This document shows positions 12,158-23,058 of a stretch of 64,000 bases of DNA, piece by piece (the stretch's first letter is position 1; each line of letters starts with the position of its first letter). The notes under the pieces are model-generated. The model worked only from the letters and a program-made list of their open reading frames with translations. It was not told the origin of the DNA and made no database searches. Origin of the DNA: Lunularia cruciata (lineage: Eukaryota; Streptophyta; Marchantiopsida; Lunulariales; Lunulariaceae); contig OX419759.1 in NCBI GenBank assembly GCA_948567375.1, forward strand, positions 51,561,493 to 51,625,492. The letters are read 5' to 3'. Both the position numbers and the translations under genes were made by a program.

Positions 12158-14373
12158 TTTGCGTAATAGATCCCATCGGACGAGTGATGCTGCTGCCTGA
12201 AGCACTTGAATTTTGAAATGCCTCTTGATATCAGGCTAGAAACATGCAAGATTGCGAAGTCGTTGTTAGATTATGAGGATGGACATCTCTTTCCCTTTTT
12301 GTGATGGCAGCAAGGAACAGTTGCGAGGTTATATAGTCACTGAACTCAATAACATGATACGAACTGCTTGCCACTTCGCAATGTAAACTGACGATTTTTT
12401 GGAACTCACGTCAATCGAACCACCCGAACAGGTAGCATGTAAAGGAGTGAGCCTCCTTGCTTTCAAATGAATGGCAACATCTGTCGCAGCAATGACCAGT
12501 TCATTCCCCTCAGAAAGAGATAAACTGATCGTTGACATGATTAAGGTACAATTTAACTTATGCCAATCAATCGCAGGGCATCCTTCATTGCAGAACCAGA
12601 GCAACTTCACACGCCAATTTGAAGGACGTTTCGTGTCGCATCAAAGTTTGTACTTTGTTCTTGTTTACGTTCAGAAGGATCCACTTTTATAGTCCATGTA
12701 CGGTTGTTGTCCGCATCATGGCACCAGACTCCAGCAGTAAGGAGAAACAACTTCAATAATGATTCATTCACTTCTTAGCGAAGTTAAGGTGAAATGCATA
12801 CGAACTAGTTCAAAAGAAGACTCAAGAAACCCTCAATTTAATGAGTCCTATAATTGGTAAGAAACATTAGTACGATAAAAGAGGGCCAGGCTCCACACAA
12901 CGGTACAGCCCCATTATCCTTTGTTGCACATGTCGTCGTTATGTTTGAACCGTCCGTTAATTTTTCATCGTTTATAACTGTCATTCAGTCTAATCATGGT
13001 CTAACATTCTGGCAGGAAGGCACAACGTAACAACTACTAAAATGTATGCACGAGACAACAGCATCCATCCACCCTTGTTGTTGACATATTTCAATGAACT
13101 TTAGAGCAAGAACTCCTGTCACTCATCGTTTCGCTGACTCGTATGGTCATGCTCTTTCGATCGAATAGACGTCTTTTTCATCGAGATCTAGGTCGATGTT
13201 GGTCGGTACCTGCTACCTTCCTTGAAGTGCCGTGTTTATTATGCGCATATCATCTATGTCTGATTTGTGGGAGTAAGACAGTACCTCACCTCAGTCCTTA
13301 TCTCTACTAAGTTATGATAGAGAGGGGAGTGGGTGAACTTCAAGATATCGGTCAAACGATACAGCACATGCTCGAACCAAGTAGGTTGTGAAAATTCACG
13401 AGGATCACACTCACAGCACATGTCAACTGCATACCTCCTTAGCAAACCTTAACAGACCAATAGAAAATCAACTTTTATATCTTCTTCAACTCATGAACAC
13501 AGCAAATGCTGCTGTCAGTATGAATGTCCTCACTCGTTGGTGCAATCCATCAATAATTCTGCGAGTGTTAAATACATTTTTCCCCATGCAGAAGTGTCCA
13601 TAGTTTGAGGTTGGTGAGCTTTCCACTCGATGCTGCTGGCTTCCTATCGTTGCGCTATATGCTTATGAGTATACATAGTATATGAGAAAAACTCTCAGAA
13701 TATGACACCCAATGAAATCAAAAGAATTATCTCGCCTGTGCTCTTATATATATTGTTAAATTAGGTAATCTCTAGTTTAGTGACTTTTTATTAGAATCGG
13801 ACAAAATAAGTGCTGTCCATGTTTGAACGTTATTCATATCCATTGTTTACATACTTTCCATGAGCTGCATGTGTTACATGAGCACTATGGTAGCACACCT
13901 TTCAGTACACTCTTCTATCTATATAATCCCAGTCAGGAGTTTCTTCTACTGGAATTGAATTCTAGCACTTCCACTCTGCATCTCGTGAAATCCTGAGTTG
14001 CCTTAGGAGTGTTATGTATTGGAGTTCTGTATCTCAATATTGGAGGCTATTTGTGCTACGTGAGTGAACTGGCTGCACTGTCTTTGAAGGCTAGGAGAAA
14101 GTTGAGTCTTTCTATGTGCAATTAGGAGTGTCTGCTTTGGTGAGACTAGGGAAACTGAGTGTTAAAATATTTGATACATCAAACATAGACCATCTACTTC
14201 AAAGAACAAGAACAAAGGTTCTTATCATATATACATTTCTAAGAATCAGTTCTAAAATGCATGTTGACATACGCTTTGTAGATGGGGACTCGTCCCCTAC
14301 GACTGATAAATGCATCTGGCCATGGTAAGTGCGGCAAAAATGATTGGCCGCCCAAGGCACGTTTTGCGGTGAA
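12158..14373. other. No gene recognised
   Basis: Short frames only. Minus 13254-13445 contains a plausible peptide (SPLYHNLVEIRTEVRYC). Its downstream neighbour near 13180-13200 shares a 19-bp sequence (CGAGATCTAGGTCGATGTT) with 14844-14862, so this may be a decayed relative of the 14.4-15.1 kb region. The conserved ELIP promoter blocks seen upstream of the other ELIPs were not found upstream of the pseudogene ending at 12157. Confidence 0.35.
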
Positions 14374-14880
14374 TCATTTCTTGCGAGGTGAGCTCAAGAG
14401 ATCGTCAAACGTCTTTTTCATTTTTACAATCATGGTGCTCAATTCTGCCTCTGCAGAAGCTATACACAAGTTCACTGGATGTGGAACCCAGAAAAACACC
14501 TGTAACGGGGCCCATAAAGTAGCTTTATTGACAGCAGGCTCTGGAGTATGAACTGGCCTTTCAATAGTCCAGATACATGCGTATATCATCAAGCTGTAAC
14601 TTATAACGAAAGGTGAAACCTGCGATTTCAGCAAGTAGAAATAACTGCCTCTTGTTTGAAGCCACAGCTGTACTAGAAGAGCTCCAAGAACATGCGAGGC
14701 TCTTAGGCAGAACATCCATGTGCACCTCTTTCGGTTAGACTTGAAAAAGTTTCCTTTGATAGACCATGTTACTGCAACAATCGAGCTACGATACTTTGGT
14801 TGTGACTGGGGAGCAGAAGGGAATGCTTGGTCTGTGGCCATCTCGAGATCTAGGTCGATGTTCAGTTCACAGGCAATCAA
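14374..14880 (-). CDS. Hypothetical 168-residue membrane-like protein or exon
   Basis: An open frame of 168 codons with acidic-aliphatic NIDLDLEM near its start, a basic stretch (FFKSNRKR), then three hydrophobic stretches: about residues 62-75 (HVLGALLVQLWLQ), 90-105 (SPFVISYSLMIYACIW) and 124-140 (LWAPLQVFFWVP). It ends in a charged tail (KMKKTFDDLLSSPRKK). I do not recognise the family. The frame is open upstream of the first ATG, and a likely donor site (CAA then GTGAGT) lies at the end of the neighbouring minus frame near 14930. This may therefore be the last exon of a spliced gene whose earlier exon is within 14930-15136. The NIDLDL coding sequence recurs near 13180-13200. Confidence 0.35.
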   Translation of the reverse strand: MIACELNIDLDLEMATDQAFPSAPQSQPKYRSSIVAVTWSIKGNFFKSNRKRCTWMFCLRASHVLGALLVQLWLQTRGSYFYLLKSQVSPFVISYSLMIYACIWTIERPVHTPEPAVNKATLWAPLQVFFWVPHPVNLCIASAEAELSTMIVKMKKTFDDLLSSPRKK

Positions 14881-15204
14881 CCAAGCCTAGGCCTGTTCAC
14901 GAATGAAACTAGCATTGTTAGTGGCTCGTACTCACTTGAGGGTAGAACACTTTGTGTATCTCAATACGATTGAGTGACCGAATGAAGATCTTCAATGTAT
15001 GTGAAGACACCTTGCGTAGATTTTTTGGGAGCTTGGCATCACATTGATTCTTGTTCCAATGCTGAAACTCTATCGATCTCTTAGGAGCCTTATAATGTTT
15101 CGAGGACACCACTGTCCATCCTGCCTTTCTCTTCATGAGTTGACAAAGCGATGAGATTTTGGGTAGTCGTTCCAGTGACCGTGTCTACCATGTAAACTGA
15201 AGGG

Positions 15205-15530
15205 AGGTCAGTACCGGGACGGGAGAACTAAATAATGTCTGTAATGTCCAGACGGTCGTTTGCCTGACTCTGTAGAATTTGATTCTCAGTGGGAGGAAAC
15301 TGGAGAAAGAGGCTAGTTTTGGGACGTGGGAACTCAAGAACGGCAAGCTCTTTTAGACTGTCAAGAGGTTTGCTTGCCTAAAACCAGAGGTTCTCGGTCG
15401 AAGGAAACTGAAGAAGGAGGTCATTCTCATGATCAGGACGAGGGAACTCAAGACCAGTGACCTCTTCTAGACTGCGAATTAGTTCGTTTGCCTGAAACTG
15501 CAAAATGTCAGTCCAAGGAGACTGAAGAGT
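15205..15530. repeat. Degenerate tandem array, three units of about 110 bp
   Basis: Units begin at about 15205 (AGGTCAGT), 15310 (AGGCTAGT) and 15418 (AGGTCATT). Each carries, in order, GGGA.G.GGGAACTCAAGA or a relative, a GACTG or CCAGACGG block, TTTGCCTGA or TTGCCTAA, and a closing GG.AACTG.AGAA.G. No convincing protein reading is conserved across the units, so this looks like a non-coding minisatellite. Confidence 0.75.
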
Positions 15531-16465
15531 TGGGACTGAATGACCTGGGAAAGACTATGAAGAGGAGGTAGAACCCAGAGAACAGAGACATGAAGATAAT
15601 ATCTATTACGCTTAAAAGACCATGAGCATGAAAGGAGACATGTGGAGGATGCTCCTTTCAAGAAACATTGTTGGACAGATGAACGTCTCCAGGAGAAATG
15701 ACAAAAAACACACAAAAATCATTCTCGCGAAGAAACTTCCTGGAATTGTATTCATGTTGCTCCGGAAGTACCGTAAGAAATGTGTCAATAGTTATTTGAA
15801 AAAGATGAGCGATAGTGGAGAATTTGAGTGAGAGGGAGACTAAGCTTAGATTGCTTGAAAGGCTGCCCAAGTCTAGAAAAAGACAAATCAAATTTCTCAT
15901 TTTCGGGGGTATAAGTAGATTGGATGTCAAAACGGAAGATTTCCAGCGGCTTGATAATACCCAGTTGGACGTCCAGCCAAACGACACTTAATGAGCAGAT
16001 GGTTTCTGAAGGTGTATGGTCACAAATGTTGAAGTTCAAACCTTAAACAGCTCATGCACGTCTCAAGAAAAAAACATTACTGTTTACTAAACGGTATTCT
16101 TGAACACAATGCGCAACTTTGAATGGAAGGCTGCCTGAGGCTTGAAACTCTTCGAGACTTGATAAGGAAGCTAGCTGTATGGACTTTTAAGGCACTAACT
16201 GCAAGGACCATAGCCAGATGACCAGATGACCTCGGTTGAAAGTCAAGCAACGAAAATAGACGAACTTCAAAATGCTGTAACAACTCCTAGAACCAAGTAC
16301 GTTATGAAAAATCACAAAGAAAAATCTGCTTTCCGTCCAAGAGTGGACGTCTTGTTTGGTATATAAGTTACTAGGTCCCTGAAATTCTCCTTCTGTTCGA
16401 TGAGGTTATGTTGAAGGCTGCACGAAAAAGAACGAATTTTCTTTGTGTGACCTTCTGTATATCAA
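15531..16465. other. No gene recognised
   Basis: Short overlapping frames on both strands with no family resemblance. It leads into the tRNA gene. No clear snRNA-type or other promoter was found. Confidence 0.4.
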
Positions 16466-16537
16466 GTCGTTGTAGTATAGTGGTAAGTATTCCCGCCTGT
16501 CACGCGGGTGACCCGGGTTCGATCCCCGGCAGCGGCG
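16466..16537 (+). tRNA. tRNA-Asp (GTC)
   Basis: A 72-nt sequence folds as a complete tRNA. The acceptor 5' strand GTCGTTG (16466-16472) pairs with CAGCGGC (16530-16536), followed by discriminator G. The anticodon stem CCCGC/GCGGG holds the loop CTGTCAC with anticodon GTC at 16499-16501. The T arm CCGGG-TTCGATC-CCCGG carries the internal B box. The A box lies in the TAGTATAGTGGT region. No intron is present and CCA is not encoded, as usual for a nuclear gene. The fifth acceptor pair is a T.G wobble where plant tRNA-Asp genes, as I recall them, have T-A. A T-rich run that could end transcription follows at about 16564 (CTTTTGC). Confidence 0.95.
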
Positions 16538-17445
16538 ACATCTCAGGTAACACTGAGCAGTCATCTTTTGCTTCTTCTGCTCCGACACAAGCAGTAGATA
16601 TTGATAAAAGCAGAGAAGAGTGACGTTTTACCCATTTAATCGATGCACAGGTTTCACGTGCATAAAGTAAGATTTGTAGAGTTCAACTTTTGGCCAAAGT
16701 TCGTGAGGAGAGTAGTTTGCTGGTTGTTGCCCATTAAAATTTACTCTTTCACTGGTTCTAAGCTGTCAGTTTCTCGTCGGTTGACTTTGTAGTTACTGTA
16801 AAGAATGGAGGTGGGACATGATTTGTAATCTTCCAGTCCTTCTTATCCTATGTATGTCGAGTGTTCCTTCGAATATTGATTTGTAACGTTGGGTCAAATG
16901 CGTTTCCTGGACTAAAGTTACATGTCAATTGATGAATACTGTTGTAATTATGTCACTACCATAACTGGTAAGGGATGTGTTGAAACATATTACATCGACT
17001 CATACCGTTGCACTCTTACAGCAGGCAGGTTGAGCAGATTGTATAGTTCTCAACAAATCTGTAGTAGACAGTATATGCGTTCTCAATTCAAGGACATATC
17101 TCATGTTACAGCGGTATATAAGTGGTCCACGACAATGTGCGGGTGAAAATTAGAATTCCTCATGTCAGCGTAAAAGAAATCTTAAGAGCGCCGATGTGAG
17201 AACTTGTGCTTAAACTGAATAGAAGAGGAAACTGTACAGACTCATGGAGCTGATTGAAGAACACACAGTGTTCTTCTGTGTGCCTGAACAACAAAGCGCT
17301 AAACTATTAGACTCGAATCTATATGTCCTACATAGTTGGACATAACTCAAGCTACATTTCTAGATCTAGATCTAGAATTCTGAAAGGACGACATACTTTT
17401 CATGCACTATATACACGGATCATTTTCACTGCTATCTTTGACAGC
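16538..17445. other. No gene recognised
   Basis: This contains only the likely 3' flank of the minus-strand ELIP that ends at 17446 and otherwise short frames. A short palindromic run (TCTAGATCTAGATCTAGA) sits at about 17360-17377. Confidence 0.4.
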
Positions 17446-18308
17446 CTAGAAGAAAGTCTTGAAAACTGGGGCATGGATGAAACTTTCCGTCAAGACCAGA
17501 GACAGGAATCCCAACATTGCTAGACGACCGTTCCATCTCTCGGCCCTCGCTGTGAACGGGCCATTACTGCGTGCATCTGTTGATTCTCCGTTCAGCATTG
17601 GCACGATTGAGGCGTAAGCGATGAGTGGTACAACAGTGACGTAGAAGACCAGTCCTGCTCCTTGTGTATACAGCTGCTCATAGACGGTCAAGCCACTGAG
17701 TCTTTCTGCAATTGCTGCCCACACAATGCCAACCATCGCCTGCACAATTTCACATGTGATTTTAGTCACTCTGCAATCTGGATCAATCTCCTGTCATGAT
17801 CAGTGTATAACCAAGACAGACCACCTTCAGATAGTGCTGAAACAGAAACATCAGACCTGTATACGAAAGGAGTTGAACGTAACAAAATCTTATTCGAATT
17901 TCGCTAGCTTACCAGTCGACCGTTGATTGTCTCTGGAGCAGCACCATCAAAGGCAAAAATGCTTCCAATGCTTCTATCGCCCGTTTCTGGTCGCCTTTCA
18001 ACCTCGGGGCGCGGGTAGAATGAACCAGACTTGGGTTTAGCACCGAACACAGATTGTTTCTCGGACTGGTTAGTTTCTTGGTTCTGCAAGATTTCCTCTC
18101 TTGTAATGTCATTCTTGGTGTTCCTGTCTACAGTTTCTCTGATGCCTTCACAACGGATTGATCGCCGGTTCTTGGGAGCCATCATCGGTGTCCTCGTCAT
18201 GCCAGAGCTGACATTGTTGCTTAGAGAATTTCTCTGTGCAGCATAATTCAAAGGTAAACACTTCATTCCGAAAACAACTGCAGAAGAGGCCGCCATCATT
18301 GCTGCCAT
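17446..18308 (-). CDS. ELIP: Early light-inducible protein, intact (ELIP-B)
   Basis: A 229-residue chloroplast ELIP made from exon 1 (18308-17913) and exon 2 (17739-17446), with a 173-bp GT-AG phase-0 intron directly after the NGRL codons. ELIPs are thylakoid members of the chlorophyll a/b-binding superfamily, thought to hold free chlorophyll and protect the photosystems under high light, cold or drying. The N-terminal third (about residues 1-50) is rich in Ala, Ser and Asn with few acids, as in a transit peptide. FAFDGAAPETINGRLAMVG opens helix I (about 118-147). A hydrophobic helix II spans about 160-181. ERWNGRLAMLGFLSLVLTE makes helix III (about 199-216). Both ExxNGR chlorophyll-ligand motifs are intact. 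It faces the conserved intergenic block at 18309-19987. The start is the first ATG of a MAAMMAASS run. No break was found. Confidence 0.93.
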
Positions 18309-19987
18309 TGTAGGCTATAACTGATATCGGGCACAACTCACAAATTAGAGTCTCTGACAGCAAGTTGAACGATGTATAGATCTATGTACAAGGTTTAATT
18401 TAACAAGTATCCTCGAAACTGATGACGCCTTGGTCGGAGAATTTCACTGAATGCAAGCTTGTTTTGTGATCTTCATCGGGAACAGAATGAGAATATATAC
18501 AATCCCGTTGGGCGTATAAGTGGGAAAAATGTTTCCACAACTAAGCATCTGTGTCAAAACAAGGGAGGCTCCACGTCTGCCAACGAAAGAGGGCAAAAGC
18601 GCGTTTCACGCGATGCCTCTAAAATGGCAATAGCAAATTCTCGTGGCATTTAATTTATGTAACAGGTAATCATTCAACGAGTGGGCCTGGTTAATTCTCC
18701 AGACTAGTTCGACAAGTGTCGTGGTTGATAGTCAAACCTGACCTTAACGGCCATGTTGATGTGGCAGGATTTTGTACATAGCATCTCCTTCTGCTACGAC
18801 CAATACTGCATTAAAATTGAGAAAGTTATTGTGCAGATCTCTCCCGATGCTGAAGCTGAGACCAGTATGGTTCGAAGTCTGTTTAATTTGTAACTAGCTT
18901 TGGGTGATTGACGGCTGGCCCGCCGTCCTAACTCGTGTAATCAAATCTTCGCGTTGCAGGACGGCTGGTTTGCCTTCCTGTATGGATTGCAGGACATACA
19001 TAGAGAGAAGCTCGGAAGTAGGAAGTTCCTGACTAATCACATCCTCAAGTAGAGTCCATTACTTTCAAATGGAATCTAGATTCCATTACTGTCAAATGTT
19101 TATCATGATAAGCTATCTGAAACTAAAAGTACAAAGTAACTATGCAAATGAAGTCACCATCTTCAGTCATCTTCGTGGTAGAAGGCCTACGAGAAAGGTT
19201 CCAGGAGAGGCCCAGCTTCATGCACAATCATTTGCATTTCTCCTGCAATTGGTCTCCTTCGACCATGTTTTATCGGTAGCAGAATTAGCCCAATTGATTA
19301 GGAGTCGAATGAGATTTTTAACACGTTCGGTCTCACAATGCTGTTGTGAAAGGTTGACATCTATAACGAGTGATTCCTACCGCACGGAGGTTGACTTCAT
19401 AGTCAACCTTCTCTGCTGCCGGCCATGCAGCAACTGCAGGACCTAGTTTGCAAGCAAGGATGGAGATTTTGACAACAGTACTGCCAGGGCAGTAAGAACT
19501 CATCCGGTGAAGAATGTCCACCGTATCAACAGATTAAGAGTTCCCGGTATTTTGGTCCTCTGGATCTGACACATGTCCTCGCATTCACAACTTTTACTCA
19601 AGTCCACTCGTTTACCTGCTATCTACTAAACAAGGGCCTTACTTTAGTTCAGATTTTCTACAGCCAATTGTCGCTACTCGCTTGGTTCTAAGATCTGCGA
19701 CTAATTACAACGTCCTTTTTGAAAGTCACGAAAAGAGGCGCAGGCCCTTACCTCTATCGTTTCAATCTTCACGGCAGTACAAGTAGCATGTCGACAACGA
19801 CCTCGGGACATTGGCAAGACAACTACTATTTCTTATACTTTGTTACGGTCAAATCACTCATAATTCCGCCTCTCCCGTACAAGTCCAACTCGCTTCCGTA
19901 AGTTTCTATGTACGTACTGTCGTTGTGCACTCTGGGTTTCTATCATTGGACTACCACGATCCACGAATTCGAAGCAGAAAGTACGCA
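18309..19987. promoter_or_regulatory. Divergent ELIP intergenic region, copy 1
   Basis: About 1.7 kb between the minus-strand ELIP-B and the plus-strand ELIP stub. Blocks shared with 33926-35394 and about 43281-44761 include CCACGTCTGCC (18571-18581, an ACGT core as in light-responsive G-box-like elements), a CGACAAGTGTCG block near 18710, and a GTGGCAGGA..TTT..ACATAGCATCTCCTTC block (18761-18792). Towards the plus-strand side come a TGACACATGT block near 19568 and a CTTCACGGCAGTA block near 19770, where the other copies carry a TATA box. That this acts as a two-way promoter is inferred from gene orientation and conservation. Confidence 0.7.
18492..18499 (-). promoter_or_regulatory. Probable TATA box of ELIP-B
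   Basis: On the minus strand the sequence reads GTATATATTC, about 185 bp before the ELIP-B ATG. The equivalent place in copy 2 (34112-34122) also has an A/T-rich TATA-like run flanked by the same GGAACAGAA sequence, which supports it. Confidence 0.55.
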
Positions 19988-20056
19988 AGCGCAGGAACTA
20001 TGATATCCTCCTGCCGCTCTATCACAGGACTTCGGAGTGTCCCTGAGCAAAACTTC
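19988..20056 (+). pseudogene. ELIP exon-1 stub, plus side of copy 1
   Basis: The stretch GGAACTATGATATCCTCCTG through CACAGGACTTCGGAGTGTCCCTGAGCAAAAC matches the start of exon 1 of the plus-strand ELIPs at 35395 and 44762 (encoding the VSSSAILSGLRSVPQN part of the transit peptide). The ATGGCA start has changed to AGCGCA, and homology stops after about 70 bp. The upstream sequence remains homologous to the plus-side promoters. This is the remnant of a third plus-strand ELIP. Confidence 0.75.
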
Positions 20057-20927
20057 GGAGTCGTCCCCATTTGCCACCGACTACTCAAATCACGCTAGTC
20101 ATAACATTGTTAAGTTTCATACGGGCTTTGAAGGACCAAGGTTCAAGCTAATCATACACATCACACTGCTGACGTTTAACAGCATCATCTTAGCATTTAG
20201 CCTTCGTTTGTATGAGTACACATATATGTAAATTTTCTCTTTCTACATTTACTTTTGGATCTGATTTTATCGTTCACTACCCCAGTGGATTAAATTTACT
20301 GAGTTTTTCATTCATGGAACTATCCATGCACGTTATTAAAATAAATAAATATATTCATTCATACGCGATAAAAACCACATTCCAATTGTAAAAAGATATA
20401 AATCGAGAGGAATTTGTAGTCCATTTGCCACCTCCGTACACTATGTATTAATGGAGAAATATACGAGAGTTAGTTGTACTGATATAATTACGGATGAGAT
20501 GATGTCAAGCTAATTACAACGGCTTATAACATTGTATTCTCAATAGTGTCAAAAATTTTGAGAGAGAAGTTGGGATTATTTTTACTTATGTTTCCAAATA
20601 TTTCGGAGTATGTATTAACGTATTTCATATGCCAAATTCAATAGTGTCAAAAATTTTAAGACAGAAGTTGGGATTAGTTTGACTGATGTTCTCAAATATT
20701 TCGGAGTATGTATTAACGTATTTCATATGCCACACCATAAAAAAAACGTGCACCAAAATATTGACACGCCAAAGATGCATACGCATGTAGAACAGATTTT
20801 ATTATAATGGTGTTGAAAATAGAAACTTGTAATACGGGACTTATAAAACTATCGAACAAAAATTAGCCATCCATTTCTCTACTTTGTCTGTGAGGTTTTG
20901 CACCAAGTATTGATTTTTTTTTGGACT
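20057..20927. other. AT-rich spacer before retrotransposon nest 1
   Basis: No gene was found. It carries a tandem duplication at 20541-20733 and ends in the chromovirus target duplication. Confidence 0.5.
20541..20733. repeat. Tandem duplication of a 98-bp unit
   Basis: Unit 1 (20541-20638) and unit 2 (20639-20733) both begin CAATAGTGTCAAAAATTTT and share TTCGGAGTATGTATTAACG and a TATTTCATATGCCA end. A handful of substitutions and a small indel separate them. Confidence 0.9.
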
Positions 20928-20932
20928 CATTA
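20928..20932. repeat. Target-site duplication CATTA, left
   Basis: CATTA directly precedes the left LTR and recurs directly after the right LTR (33146-33150). A 5-bp duplication is normal for Ty3/gypsy integration, and it shows that the two LTRs belong to one insertion. Confidence 0.9.
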
Positions 20933-21344
20933 TGTAACAATATGGAGTTTAATGACTAAGTTAATGGGGTTAACAAAATAGCAAATAAGATAAATTAACC
21001 TAAAATATTCCATAAGTATCTAGTAAACTTTTTGTTAGGCTTCCGGGCTAGCTTAGCATGCACCCCAAGTAGATAGTTTTTAGAAACTTCCAATTAACTT
21101 AGTTTGCACGTCAAATAAATAACTTCTAGAAGAAATTTTCTTGAGAAACTTTCCAATTAACGTGACTTACATTCAAAGAAAGAGACTCAAGGAAAATTTT
21201 TGAGAAGCTTCTCAAGAGCCTTATATGATCCCTATAAATACAAAAGCCAAAGCTCATGCGAGACATTCCAAGTTTTCACTCATTCAAGTGTCCCAATGTG
21301 AGCTTCCATTCTCTTATTTCTCTCCTTGGTCTTGGTCTTTTACA
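20933..21344 (+). repeat. 5' LTR of outer chromovirus
   Basis: 412 bp, TGTAACAATATGG at the start and TTTTACA at the end (TG...CA). It is the partner of 32716-33145. CCCTATAAATAC at about 21230 is the likely promoter TATA box, and the R-U5 part carries CATTCAAGTGTCCCAATGTG, also in the other LTR. Confidence 0.92.
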
Positions 21345-21345
21345 T

Positions 21346-21357
21346 TGGTATGAGAGC
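21346..21357 (+). other. Primer-binding site (initiator Met tRNA type)
   Basis: TGGTATGAGAGC one base after the LTR matches the complement of the 3' end of plant initiator tRNA-Met (TGGTATCAGAGC) with one mismatch. It fixes the plus-strand orientation of the element. Confidence 0.85.
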
Positions 21358-21618
21358 AAAAATGAGATAGATAGAATTTATGGACTACCAAAACCACTTC
21401 CACCAAACCATTGGGATTTTTGTATCCAAGTATTACCCAAATATTGTTTCACACAATTCATCATCTCACGTTGTGGATAAGATTTTTTGCATATGATCAC
21501 CATATCTAAGGAACCCTTGGTGCTTCCGGTTATAATTTATGGAGAACAAAGGACATGTTGCTTTTATGCGTTAATAAATTTGATAGATTAGGGGCGTGAA
21601 AGAGTAACAACCACGGCG

Positions 21619-22420
21619 GCAATGCTAGAGGTTATCATTGCTATGCAACAACAAATCAAGCACCTTACTCGATTGTTGGATGAACGAGATCATAGACTAG
21701 AAGAGCACATAGAGAGTTTACCAATTTGAAAAGGAGAAGATTAAATACAATTCCCTAAACCTAAGGTATTTGAAGGCAAGAATCTCCCAAGTGTAATGGA
21801 TAAATTTTTTTTTGATTGTGAATGTTATTTTGAAACTACTAAACTTCAAGACAAGCGAAAATAGATTCTCTTGGCTTCTAGCAAATTGGATGGAGTAGCA
21901 AAACTATGGTGTAGATTTCAAGTGGAGTGAACTGAACAATAATTGTTACAGTAATCTTGACATGGGCAGAATTCAAGAGTAAAATAATTAATCTATTCCG
22001 AGCTATAAATGTCACAAGACTACACAAGATAAGTTGGCAGAGTTAAACAAATAGGCTCTATAAGAAGTTACATCACACAATTCCAGATATATTAGAAAGT
22101 GAAGCTTTGGATTGATTTGTGAGTGGATTGAAGTCAAGAACCAAATTAGAGGTAACCATGCGAGAGCCACAACATTTGGAGGAAGGCATGCGGTTGGCCA
22201 AACATTTTGATTCATTAGTTGTAACAACTTGGTCTCGACCTCAACCTCCATAGAACCTACCAATACACTACACACGGGTGGAGGAGCCGGCACCAATGGA
22301 TATTGATGCCCTTCAATGGAGACCACTTGGCACTATAGATAGAGAAAATTACAATAAAATGGTGGTTGTTTTTATTATCACCAATTGGGACATTGCATAG
22401 TTGAATGTCCACTCAAGAAT
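21619..22420 (+). pseudogene. Outer chromovirus gag remnant
   Basis: Translation in shifting frames gives a start region with a coiled-coil-like QQQIKHLTRLLDERDHRLEE stretch and a segment resembling the gag capsid core (FEGKNLPSVMDKF, then LASSKLDGVAKLWCR). Stops occur throughout. A zinc knuckle is hinted at near 22355-22420 but is not intact. Confidence 0.65.
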
Positions 22421-22562
22421 GGGTGACCTTGACAAGTTGCCTAGATAGAGTTTATGGAGCAAAATGATCAAGAAATTTGAGGAGAGTAGTAGATTTTGAA
22501 CCGCCTACTAGGAGCTTGATTAGTTCCAATGGGATTGAAGGTTTGATCTATGCAAGTTTGCT

Positions 22563-22868
22563 TCAATTGCAAGGTATGATATTTAATTGGGGTTGTAAGA
22601 TTTGGGTTGATTCTAGAAGTTCAGAGAATTGCATATCTATATAAATAGCAAAGGAATTGGATATTTCTATCAAACCAATAATTGGAAGTAGATTGATGAT
22701 GGCAAATGGTAGAAAAGGTTCAACATTTTGTATCTCGCATCCTATTATCTTCAAGATTGGGAAGGAGTATTTGGAGTGTATGAGGTTTGTAGTGGCACCT
22801 ATATACTATGATATCATTCTAAGACTACCTTGGTTTCAATGCCATATGGTTTACTTTGATTGGACATG
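22563..22868 (+). pseudogene. Outer chromovirus protease remnant
   Basis: Contains VDSRSSENCIS, the retropepsin active-site motif (family: DSGA/S) with Gly changed to Arg, then IIGSRLMMANGRK and a segment ending in DIILRLPWFQCH (family: DVILGMDWL). This is the aspartic protease that processes the polyprotein, here dead by stop codons and the changed active site. Confidence 0.75.
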
Positions 22869-23058
22869 ATGATAAATTCAAGTACAACACCAAGGTAGGA
22901 GTTTTTGATTAGGTTGTCTGGCACCTTTGAGTAAAACACCTAAAAATAGTCAGTCCCAAGATGGTAAGTTTATTGAGAAGGTAGCCATAGAGCAAGTCTT
23001 GAAGGGAGATGAGTTCCAAGATGGGAAGTTTGCAAAGAAGGCAGCCATGGAGTAAACT

